A stretch of 26,598 nt of DNA, taken from the NCBI GenBank assembly GCA_023231105.1, contig JALNWB010000034.1:1-26598 (forward strand), read 5' to 3'. Source of the stretch: Ignavibacteriaceae bacterium (lineage in GTDB: Bacteria > Bacteroidota > Ignavibacteria > Ignavibacteriales > Ignavibacteriaceae). Positions 1-6,872 of this stretch are shown piece by piece. Both the position numbers and the translations under genes were made by a program. A model generated the notes under the pieces. It was not told where the DNA came from, made no database searches, and saw only the letters and a program-made list of their open reading frames with translations. Every line of letters begins with the position of its first letter. Position 1 is the stretch's first letter.

Positions 1-336
1 AGCTTTTTCATATTCAAAAGAAGAGACCACTTCAGCCCACGAATTTTCCTGATGAAAAACAGAGCAAACAGCATCTAAATAATTTGTCTTGTAAGACCAA
101 GCGAATTGAACTTTGGGATAGCGGTTCTTAAAAATTCTGTTAGCGTTTTGTTGATTCTGCCTGATCTGTTTTTCAGACATAACAAAAAGCGGGGAACCGA
201 ATTTTTCCATCAACTCTTTAACAGCAATACCATCAATATGTGTTTTCGGTGGAGTCATTTGACGACCGCCATATTTATTCATCAATCCGGAATAATGTTT
301 GGAAATTACCGGACGTTCATATCTTTTTTTTGTCAT
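1..336 (-). CDS. PLP-dependent decarboxylase, DapDC/ornithine decarboxylase fold, N-terminal part (cut by left edge)
   Basis: The reverse strand is open from an ATG at 336 to the window edge, giving 112 residues of the protein's N-terminus. The end reads AWSYKTNYLDAV and then EVVSSFEYEKA. This matches the start of the alanine-racemase-fold (type III) barrel of diaminopimelate/ornithine/arginine decarboxylases, where the Lys of the Tyr-x-Lys-x-Asn segment forms the Schiff base with PLP. A stretch like GSPLFVMSE just before it is also typical of DapDC relatives. The start is supported by a GGGAGA ribosome site about 9 bases upstream. The ATG overlaps the stop of the ATP-grasp gene by one base (TAATG), which suggests translational coupling. 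The substrate cannot be told from this part: DAP decarboxylase itself is possible, but the PqqD and ATP-grasp partners favour a specialised decarboxylase. The C-terminal active-site half is outside the window. Confidence 0.85.
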   Translation of the reverse strand, partial: MTKKRYERPVISKHYSGLMNKYGGRQMTPPKTHIDGIAVKELMEKFGSPLFVMSEKQIRQNQQNANRIFKNRYPKVQFAWSYKTNYLDAVCSVFHQENSWAEVVSSFEYEKA

Positions 337-1370
337 TACCATTCTCCCAAGGTTGCAATCGTTTCAAATTTTTTAATGTCTGTAATTAAATCCCAGGAAC
401 AACGGACGAAAATCTTTCCGATTTCATACGTGGTAAATGGTTTTACTTTTTTCCCGTAAGCAAGTTTAACCAATGCTGCCGGAAGGTTTTGTCCGGCTTG
501 TGGAGCCAGGTAAACCCAAGCGGGCAAACGCGGATTGATCTCCAGAAGATAAAATTCACCCGTCTCTTTCGATTTCATGAATTCCAATTCCAGCCCGCTA
601 CACCATTTCGTTTTTTCAATAATTTGATGAGCCATATCGATCAATGTTTTTTCTTTTATCGTGATTCCAGCCCAGCCTTTGCCTTTATCTGTAATGTAAA
701 GTTTCCGCATCGCAACCGCGCCGGTTGTTCCGCCCTTACCATCGCCTAAAGCGACAACATTATATTCATCACCTTTAATGTATTCCTGGATGATGATCGG
801 ATAACCCCATTTTGTTTTTAGTTTGTTAAAATATGGAAGCACTTCTTCAAAACTTTGCGCGATGTATGCCTCGTAGAAAATTCCTTTTACAACAACGGGG
901 AACTTGAATTGTTTCTCAATTTTTTCAAGATCATTTTGCGATTGGATCAATATATTTTTCGGAACATTAATATTATTCGCTTTGCAGAAATCGAACAATT
1001 TGTCTTTCCCTCTAATATTTAGTTGTTCAAGCGTAGGAAGAAATGTGCGAATACCAAGCGTTTCTAGTTTCGGCTGAAGTTTTACAAATCCGTAGAGTTC
1101 AGAATCTAAAGTTGGAATTATGAGATCCAATTTTTCTTTTTTGTGGATATATGAAATGCGTTCCAACAAATTATCTAATCCGCTTGAAGGATAAGGAATG
1201 AGATAATAATTGTCAACCAGGTCATCCATGTAAATGCCGGGTTCAAGTGAATCGTAAATCAGTCCGGTAATTTTTCCGGAAAACTTTTTTTGATCCTTTA
1301 GACTGCGGATTACAGGAATTCCCGGACCAGGATTATCCGTAGCGTTTAAGCCCGTTACAGCAATATTCAT
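336..1370 (-). CDS. ATP-grasp ligase, carbamoyl-phosphate-synthase/PylC-like
   Basis: This 344-residue protein has the ATP-grasp order. A Rossmann-like N-domain starts MNIAVTGLNA with a glycine/proline turn (NPGPG). A linker carries Gly-Lys-Asp-Lys (about 121-124). The nucleotide-binding lysine strand is VVVKG (159-163), followed by the adenine-binding stretch IIIQEYIKGDEYNV (192-205). The metal-binding acids are in ELEFM (261-265) and LLEINPRLPAW (275-285), where Glu and Asn normally bind Mg. Family members use ATP to make an acyl-phosphate from a carboxylate and join it to an amine or thiol. The start overlaps the PqqD-like stop by 4 bp (ATGA) with GAGGG just upstream, and its stop overlaps the decarboxylase ATG. 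By context it may attach an amino acid to a peptide or carrier before decarboxylation; that role is inference. It lacks the second half and the large size of carbamoyl-phosphate synthase. Confidence 0.87.
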   Translation of the reverse strand: MNIAVTGLNATDNPGPGIPVIRSLKDQKKFSGKITGLIYDSLEPGIYMDDLVDNYYLIPYPSSGLDNLLERISYIHKKEKLDLIIPTLDSELYGFVKLQPKLETLGIRTFLPTLEQLNIRGKDKLFDFCKANNINVPKNILIQSQNDLEKIEKQFKFPVVVKGIFYEAYIAQSFEEVLPYFNKLKTKWGYPIIIQEYIKGDEYNVVALGDGKGGTTGAVAMRKLYITDKGKGWAGITIKEKTLIDMAHQIIEKTKWCSGLELEFMKSKETGEFYLLEINPRLPAWVYLAPQAGQNLPAALVKLAYGKKVKPFTTYEIGKIFVRCSWDLITDIKKFETIATLGEW

Positions 1371-1621
1371 ATTCCCTCGATCAGTGAAAAATTCTTAAGT
1401 TGATTGATGAAATCATCGTAATCCTTTTCGAGAAGACCTGCTTCGATATCAAATTCTTTTTCAATTTCCGAAAAAATTTCTTCTTTCTCCTTTTTTTGTT
1501 GAAGAAGTTTGATGATCGTTTTCCCGGTTTCGTTTACGGTAAACGTTTCGCCCGTTGAAGCGTGAAAGAGAAATCCGCTGTCGCTTACGGCTAAGTTTTC
1601 TTGAAGGTGGTAATTAGTCAT
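1367..1621 (-). CDS. PqqD-like small protein (RiPP recognition element fold)
   Basis: This protein has 84 residues. The pattern fits the PqqD winged-helix family: a beta-hairpin region ending in GFLFHASTGETFTVNETG, then helices IIKLL, EEIFSEIEKEF and DDFINQLKNFSLIEG. The hallmark is an Asn-Glu-Thr-Gly followed by a hydrophobic helix and a final Leu-rich segment. PqqD proteins bind the leader of a peptide substrate and present it to a modifying enzyme. An AAAGGA ribosome site sits about 7 bases before the ATG. The gene starts 13 bp after the stop of the secreted-protein gene and overlaps the ATP-grasp start by 4 bp. No phosphopantetheine Asp-Ser-Leu motif is present, so an acyl-carrier protein is unlikely. 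No obvious precursor peptide is seen beside it. Confidence 0.78.
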   Translation of the reverse strand: MTNYHLQENLAVSDSGFLFHASTGETFTVNETGKTIIKLLQQKKEKEEIFSEIEKEFDIEAGLLEKDYDDFINQLKNFSLIEGI

Positions 1622-1634
1622 TGTGTTCCTTTGG

Positions 1635-2474
1635 TTAGCGTAATAAAATCATTTTTTTTGCTTGAGTGAAGGAGCCGCTTCGCATTTCGTAAAAGTAAAT
1701 TCCTGTTGGCTGCTGCTGCCCTAATTCGTTTTTCCCGTTCCATACAACTTCATGATCGCCGGGTTGAAATTCAGTTGTGGTTAATGTTTTAATTAATTCA
1801 CCCTGAATATTAAAAATCTTTAGCGTCACGTTTTTACGTTCTGTAATCGTAAAAGTAATTTTTGTTTCGGGATTGAAAGGATTCGGAAAATTTTGTGCTA
1901 ATGAAAATTTCGCCGGTTGTTCCATGCTCTGTACTCCCGTTACACCGGTGTTATAAATTTCATAATAATATTTGTTCTGATAGGGATATTCATTTTTTGC
2001 AACAATACATTCAAGTAATCCATCTCCATTTAAATCCATAAATGTTGGATAGGAATAGGAATAATCGGGAGATTTTTTTTGAAAAACGATATTTCCGGTT
2101 GTTATATCAATTATCTTAAATGATTGAAGATAGCCGCTCGCGTCATCGTAAGAAAGAGTGTAAAATTCAACTTTGCCATCACCTGTTAAATCATATCCGA
2201 GCGAATAAAATTGATACCCAGCCGCTTTTTCACCTGCAGTAAAATTGTAAGTGTATTCAGGTGTGATCGAAAAACCGGCTGAACAGACATTAAAGCTGGT
2301 TGAATCTGTTGTATATAATCTTGAAAGCCAGGTGTTTCCTGATTTTTCAAAACTAAACCATCCAGAAGCAAAAGTCGCATCTATTGAACCTGAACTCCAA
2401 ACATTTTGCCATTGAGCCGGAATATTGTTTACCAGAATAAATGTAAACAACAAAAGGAATAATATTTTTTTCAT
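1635..2474 (-). CDS. Secreted protein with T9SS type A sorting domain and calcium-loop-like repeats
   Basis: From the ATG at 2474 the product has 279 residues and starts MKKILFLLLFTFILVNNIPAQ, a clear Sec signal peptide ending Pro-Ala-Gln. The reading frame also allows a start at 2531, but that adds a polar, lysine-rich tail before the signal peptide, so 2474 is preferred. The middle contains two Asp-x-x-Gly-Asp-Gly loops (DLTGDGKVEF and DLNGDGLLEC) like calcium-binding FG-GAP or EF-hand-type repeats. The last 85 residues start AQNFPNPFNPETKI and end QAKKMILLR, a typical C-terminal domain recognised by type IX secretion and removed or anchored at the surface. The gene leads the operon with the PqqD-like gene (13 bp gap). 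Its function is unknown. Whether it is a target of the downstream enzymes or only co-transcribed is open. Confidence 0.85.
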   Translation of the reverse strand: MKKILFLLLFTFILVNNIPAQWQNVWSSGSIDATFASGWFSFEKSGNTWLSRLYTTDSTSFNVCSAGFSITPEYTYNFTAGEKAAGYQFYSLGYDLTGDGKVEFYTLSYDDASGYLQSFKIIDITTGNIVFQKKSPDYSYSYPTFMDLNGDGLLECIVAKNEYPYQNKYYYEIYNTGVTGVQSMEQPAKFSLAQNFPNPFNPETKITFTITERKNVTLKIFNIQGELIKTLTTTEFQPGDHEVVWNGKNELGQQQPTGIYFYEMRSGSFTQAKKMILLR

Positions 2475-2580
2475 TTTAACTTTCTTTTTTCTCTTTATTT
2501 GACAAACATCGTACCAAAATAAGAAGTTCAATAATCACCAAATTTCTTAATATAAATGCCTGATGGGATATGTTTACCTG

Positions 2581-2600
2581 CCTGAATTTTATAATTCAGG
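2581..2600. repeat. Perfect 8-bp inverted repeat in the 2475-2719 gap
   Basis: CCTGAATT and AATTCAGG pair around the loop TTAT. The hairpin lies in the 245-bp gap between the symporter stop (2720) and the start of the PqqD/ATP-grasp operon (2474). No clean T-run follows on the minus strand, so it is a weak terminator for the symporter or an operator for the operon. Nothing else is recognisable in this gap. Confidence 0.35.
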
Positions 2601-2719
2601 ACAAAAGAAACGGGTTTATGTGAGCTTAATAAATTTTCTGTTAGAAAAATTTTCTATCCTATCTTTTAAATCCGGATATTGAGATTACAAAAAAAGTTTA
2701 AGTGAATTACAACAAAATT

Positions 2720-3988
2720 TTATAACTTCAAATCATAGCCTTCCGATTTTGCAACATAAGCCGCGCATGTTATATCACCAATAACATTGGGAACTGTTCT
2801 GCACATATCAAGCACTCTATCTATTCCAAGAATAATAGCGATTCCTTCAGCCGGAATATTTACCATCGTTAAAACCATAATTAAGAGTGGGATTGATCCG
2901 GAAGGAACGCCCGCCGTACCGATTGCAGTTAAAACACTCATCAGTACAACAATTAATTGTACCCCAAGCGAAAGATTGATACCGAAAACTTGGGCCAAAA
3001 ATAGAACGGTTACACCCTCAAACAGTGCGGTTCCATTCATATTCATTGTTGCGCCAAGAGGTAATACAAATCCGGTTATATGTGAAGGAATCCCGAGGTT
3101 TTCTTTTGAGACTGAAATAGTAGTTGGCAGTGTTGCATTACTTGAACTTGTAGAAAAAGCCGTAAGCATAACGGTTTCAACTCTTCGGAAAAAGAGTATC
3201 GGGTTGTACTTTGCAAATACTTTTATCAAGATCGGATAAACGCCGAATAAATGTAATGCTAATCCCAGAAGAACAGTTACAACATACATCCCTAATGCAA
3301 TTAACAGATCAAAACCAAACCGGGAAGTAACGCTGAAGATTAAGGCAAAAACTCCGTACGGCGCAAGTTTCATCGCCATATTAATAATCACGAGAGTTAT
3401 GTCGTTAATTCCTTCTAAAATATTAATTATTGGTTTAGCTTTCTCCTCATGGATTAAAGTGAGAGCTATCCCGATTATAATTGAAAAGAAAATTAATGCA
3501 AGCATATCGGGATTCGGTTTTGCAATTGCCGCCGCGGGATTTCTCGGAATAATATTCACTAACGTTTGAATACCAAACTCTACTTTTTCCGATGATTCTT
3601 TCAATTCCACCGCTTGCCCTTTGTAAGTTGTTAATAGTTTGGTTTTTGTTTCCGCCGGTAAATAATCTCCAGGTCTTATTAAATTAACCAAAACCAAACC
3701 GATAGTAACGGCTATTGTAGTTACAATTAAAAAATACATAATGGTCTTAAAACCGATGCGCCCAAGTTTTTTCAAATCTCCGATTTGCGCGACGCCTAGA
3801 GAAAGACTTGCAAACACAAGAGGAATTACCATCATGATCAGAAGGTTTAAAAATATTTTTCCAAAAGGATCGGTGATGTATTGCTGCAAAAATAATAAAA
3901 TAGGCGCTGATGGGAACAAGAAATTGCTGGATACGCCGGCAATAGCGCCCAAAATAAGACCGATAAAAATTTTGGAATGTCTGCTCAT
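2720..3988 (-). CDS. Dicarboxylate/acidic amino acid:cation symporter (SDF/DAACS family)
   Basis: This protein has 422 residues, the normal length for the GltP/GltT/DctA family, with many hydrophobic helices. Diagnostic elements are present in order: the serine-rich hairpin tip AFSTSSSNATLPTT (277-290), the unwound TM7 motif as NMNGT (316-320), the second hairpin GTAGVPSGSIP (357-367), and the TM8 binding segment DRVLDMCRTVPNVIGD (390-405). In the family the TM8 arginine (here 397) pairs with the side-chain carboxylate of glutamate or aspartate, so an acidic amino acid is the likely substrate, carried in with sodium or protons. The usual NMDGT sodium-site Asp is Asn here. The gene is transcribed alone, divergently from the kdsC-like gene with 185 bp between starts. 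Confidence 0.92.
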   Translation of the reverse strand: MSRHSKIFIGLILGAIAGVSSNFLFPSAPILLFLQQYITDPFGKIFLNLLIMMVIPLVFASLSLGVAQIGDLKKLGRIGFKTIMYFLIVTTIAVTIGLVLVNLIRPGDYLPAETKTKLLTTYKGQAVELKESSEKVEFGIQTLVNIIPRNPAAAIAKPNPDMLALIFFSIIIGIALTLIHEEKAKPIINILEGINDITLVIINMAMKLAPYGVFALIFSVTSRFGFDLLIALGMYVVTVLLGLALHLFGVYPILIKVFAKYNPILFFRRVETVMLTAFSTSSSNATLPTTISVSKENLGIPSHITGFVLPLGATMNMNGTALFEGVTVLFLAQVFGINLSLGVQLIVVLMSVLTAIGTAGVPSGSIPLLIMVLTMVNIPAEGIAIILGIDRVLDMCRTVPNVIGDITCAAYVAKSEGYDLKL

Positions 3989-4173
3989 AATGAAAATATC
4001 CTAAAATTTAATTGTGTTTATAAATTAAAGAGATTTTGGAGAATTAGAAAACATTAATCTTTGAAAAACCTTAAATCTGAAGATGCGGTGGTGAACAACA
4101 AGGTAAAAATTGAAAAATTCCTTAGCTTTGAAAAACTTATTTCCATTTTTGTTTAATAAAAAGATAATGAACT

Positions 4174-4704
4174 ATGAGTCTCACAAAAAAAGAAATTTCA
4201 TCTAAAATTAAAAAAATTAAAATCCTTCTCACCGACATTGATGGAGTTCTTACCGACGGCGGAATGTATTACACCGAAGACGGAATGGTAATGAAGAAAT
4301 TTTTTGTTAAAGATGGTATGGGGACAACGCTGCTAAAAAAAGCCGGCTTTCTGACCGGGGCAATTTCTACAGATGTTTCTTTAATAAATAAAACGCGGGC
4401 TGAACGGCTGAAGATGGATTTTATTTTTCTCGGTGTTTGGGAAAAAGAAAAAACCCTTGAAGAAATTTGCGGACAGACTAAACTATTGCCGGAAAATATT
4501 GCTTTTATTGGAGATGATGTTAATGATTTGCAAATTTTGCAAAAAGTTGGATTTGCCGCCTGCCCGGTTGATGCAGTTGATGAAGTAAAGAAGATAGTTG
4601 ACTATAGGTGCAAGAATAAAGGGGGCAAAGGAGCTTACCGCGAAGTAGCAGATTTATTATTAAAAAGTCAGCATCTTGATTCCGATGAAAAAAAACATTT
4701 ATAA
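4174..4704 (+). CDS. KdsC-like HAD phosphatase (KDO-8-phosphate or related sugar-acid phosphatase)
   Basis: This 176-residue protein matches the cap-less C0 HAD group. Motif I is LLTDIDGVLTDGG (nucleophile Asp21 and acid/base Asp23), with the C0-typical VLTDG continuation. The beta-hairpin region MYYTEDG is followed by FFVKDGMG. Motif II lies in GAISTD (Ser65). The motif III lysine is in EKEKTLEEI. Motif IV is IGDDVNDL (112-119). Such enzymes form tetramers and hydrolyse KDO-8-P for lipopolysaccharide, or related nonulosonate phosphates. Where KdsC usually has Thr-Gly-Arg this protein reads Ser-Thr-Asp, so the exact substrate is uncertain. No other KDO gene is adjacent. The stop overlaps the start of the next gene by 20 bp. 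Confidence 0.83.
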   Translation: MSLTKKEISSKIKKIKILLTDIDGVLTDGGMYYTEDGMVMKKFFVKDGMGTTLLKKAGFLTGAISTDVSLINKTRAERLKMDFIFLGVWEKEKTLEEICGQTKLLPENIAFIGDDVNDLQILQKVGFAACPVDAVDEVKKIVDYRCKNKGGKGAYREVADLLLKSQHLDSDEKKHL

Positions 4705-6127
4705 AATATTACTTGTAGTTTCTATGGCGGTAACAACTTTTGCGCAAAATATTCCGGAGAAGATTCAAAAAGAAATTAACATGGGTGAATTCACGAAGGC
4801 GCAGTTATTAATTTCCGAGCATCTTAAAGAAAATAAATTGTCCACAGAAGAGAAGGCAAGTTTAATGTTTGAATCAGAACGGCTTGAGCGAATTAAAAAA
4901 GATTTCACAAAAACCCGTCGCCAAATATTATCTGAACTTGAGAAAATTCTTCCCGGTTTTCCGTTTGATGATTTTGAAACATATGAGAAAGATAAATCGC
5001 TGGAGATGATACTGATTGACGGCGAAAAAAGATATTTTAAAAATGCAGCGGCAAATCTTTTCCGGATCAATAAAGAGTTGAAGAAATTGAAGGAAGAAAA
5101 ATTTGGTTTATCCACCGATCGCTTAAAAGATTATCAGAAAGAAATTGTTCCGCAGATAATAGCTGAAAATAAAACTACTAAGAATAAACTTACTTCCGAA
5201 GAAAACATAAAAATTATTTATACGCTTACCGTAAAGCCAAATACTGTTCCGGCAGGTGAAATAATTAAATGCTGGCTCCCATTCCCAAAGGAGAATCATC
5301 CGCGCCAACAAAGGCCGAGGTTAATTAGTACAAGCGAAAAAAAATTTATTGTCGCTCCCGATTCTGTTTTACAGCGAACAATTTATATGGAAAAGAAAGC
5401 GGAAAAAGATTCAGCAACGACATTTTCAATTGAATATGAGTTCACCGCTTTTGCAGAATACAATGATATTTTCTCTACGGAAGTTTCACTCGAAGATGAC
5501 GAAGCAGTAAGCCAATATCTTACCGAAAGAGCACCGCATATAATTTTTACAAATGAAATAAAAGCGTTGTCGGCAAAAATAATCGGGGATGAAACCAAAC
5601 CGCTTGAAAAAGTTAAAAAGATTTTTTCATGGATTGATGAAAATATTCCCTGGGCGAGCGCGCTTGAATATTCTACGATTCCCAACATTTCAAAATATTG
5701 TTTAGAAAATCGTCACGGTGATTGCGGAATTAAAACGCTTCTGTTTATTACGCTCTGCCGCTACAACGGCATTCCTGCAAAATGGCAAAGCGGCTGGATG
5801 CTGCATCCAGTCGAAGTGAATCTGCACGATTGGTGTGAGATTTTCATTCAGCCGTTCGGCTGGGTTCCGGTTGACCAATCATTTGGATTAATAAATTCTG
5901 AAAACGAAAAAGAAAAATATTTTTATATCGGTAACACCGATCCGTATCACTTAATTATTAATGATGATTATTCACAACCGCTATTCCCGGTAAAAATTTT
6001 TCCACGAAGCGAAACGGTTGATTTTCAACGGGGAGAGGTTGAATGGCGGGGTGGAAATCTGTATTTTGACAAATGGAATTATGACATGGTTGTAAGTTAT
6101 TCAAGGAGAAAAAACAATGAAAAATAG
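4685..6127 (+). CDS. Exported transglutaminase-like domain protein
   Basis: Starting at the ATG at 4685, the 480-residue protein begins MKKNIYKILLVVSMAVTTFAQ, a signal peptide. A TTG three codons earlier is an alternative, but the ATG sits right at the signal peptide. Residues about 25-160 are charged and helical. A beta-rich part follows (from about 175, IIYTLTVKPNT). The transglutaminase/protease core comes next, with Cys347 in HGDCGIKTLLF, His381 in NLHDWCEIF and Asp397 in WVPVDQSFG. These form the papain-like catalytic triad, so it is probably active as a cysteine peptidase or amidase in the periplasm. The start lies inside the kdsC-like gene and the end overlaps the barrel-protein start by 11 bp, so the three are likely one transcript. 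The substrate is unknown. Confidence 0.87.
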   Translation: MKKNIYKILLVVSMAVTTFAQNIPEKIQKEINMGEFTKAQLLISEHLKENKLSTEEKASLMFESERLERIKKDFTKTRRQILSELEKILPGFPFDDFETYEKDKSLEMILIDGEKRYFKNAAANLFRINKELKKLKEEKFGLSTDRLKDYQKEIVPQIIAENKTTKNKLTSEENIKIIYTLTVKPNTVPAGEIIKCWLPFPKENHPRQQRPRLISTSEKKFIVAPDSVLQRTIYMEKKAEKDSATTFSIEYEFTAFAEYNDIFSTEVSLEDDEAVSQYLTERAPHIIFTNEIKALSAKIIGDETKPLEKVKKIFSWIDENIPWASALEYSTIPNISKYCLENRHGDCGIKTLLFITLCRYNGIPAKWQSGWMLHPVEVNLHDWCEIFIQPFGWVPVDQSFGLINSENEKEKYFYIGNTDPYHLIINDDYSQPLFPVKIFPRSETVDFQRGEVEWRGGNLYFDKWNYDMVVSYSRRKNNEK

Positions 6128-6860
6128 AATCTTTTTTATAGTTGGCGTTTCAATTTTATCACTTTTTTTGTCGTACAATATTTTGGCGCAAGAAAAAACT
6201 TATTTCGATTCTCCGTTTGGTGTTGGCGGCGGATTTGTTGCTTCATGGACGTTCCCGAACATTCAACCGGTCAACGATCAGTTAAAAGCTTTCGGAACTC
6301 CGGAACTTGGAAAATCAGGTTACTTCTCTTCCGGCGGCGCTGGCTTTGTTTACATCGGTTTTGTTCCCGGTTTACGCATTGGTGGAATTGGTTTCGGTGG
6401 AACAACAAAAGAAACTGGTTTGTCAAAAGGTTTCAGGCGTCAATCTAAACTCACTTCAGCTTTCGGCGGCGTTTCTGTGGAATACACGCTTCCGTTTATT
6501 CGCCGTGCCGGAGTTTCAATCGGCGTAATACTTGGAGGCGGAAATACGACTCTTGAATTTTACCGCTACAAAGATTCTTATTCTTGGAATTATTTATGGA
6601 ATGAAATAAAGGATTCTTCTTCAACTACTAACTTCGGAAGAAAACTTTCTAACGATTATTTTGTTGTTGCTCCAACGTTAAATATTGATATTCCTTTTTA
6701 CCGATTAGTTGCGTTTAGACTTGGTGCAACATACGCGATACATTTTGGTGATAATTGGCAGATGGAAGATGGGCAGGATGTTTTTAACGTTCCATCGGGA
6801 ACTGCGAAAAATCAGCTTTATCTTAGCGCCGGAATCTTTTTCGGATTTTTTTCTTACTAA
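6117..6860 (+). CDS. Probable outer-membrane beta-barrel protein
   Basis: This 247-residue protein has a signal peptide (MKNRIFFIVGVSILSLFLSYNILAQ). The rest is made of alternating hydrophobic/polar, glycine-rich strands such as SSGGAGFVYIGFVPGLRIGGIGFGG, RRAGVSIGVILGGG, FRLGATYAIHFGD and LYLSAGIFFGFFSY. It ends in an aromatic residue, as expected of outer-membrane barrel proteins. No family-specific motif is recognised. The ATG lies within the end of the transglutaminase-like gene, with AAGGAG seven bases upstream. A 12-bp gap separates it from the dTDP-glucose dehydratase gene. A role in envelope or surface glycan handling would fit the neighbours but is inference. Confidence 0.72.
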   Translation: MKNRIFFIVGVSILSLFLSYNILAQEKTYFDSPFGVGGGFVASWTFPNIQPVNDQLKAFGTPELGKSGYFSSGGAGFVYIGFVPGLRIGGIGFGGTTKETGLSKGFRRQSKLTSAFGGVSVEYTLPFIRRAGVSIGVILGGGNTTLEFYRYKDSYSWNYLWNEIKDSSSTTNFGRKLSNDYFVVAPTLNIDIPFYRLVAFRLGATYAIHFGDNWQMEDGQDVFNVPSGTAKNQLYLSAGIFFGFFSY

Positions 6861-6872
6861 AAAAGGGTTTAA

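Noticed and set aside
2475..2531. Upstream in-frame start for the T9SS protein gene
   Set aside because: It adds 19 polar residues before a standard signal peptide; the internal ATG at 2474 is preceded by AGAAAG and gives a normal export signal.
2787..3239. 150-codon plus-strand frame opposite the symporter
   Set aside because: It is antisense to a fully recognisable transporter, has no ribosome site or known motif, and its composition mirrors the membrane gene.
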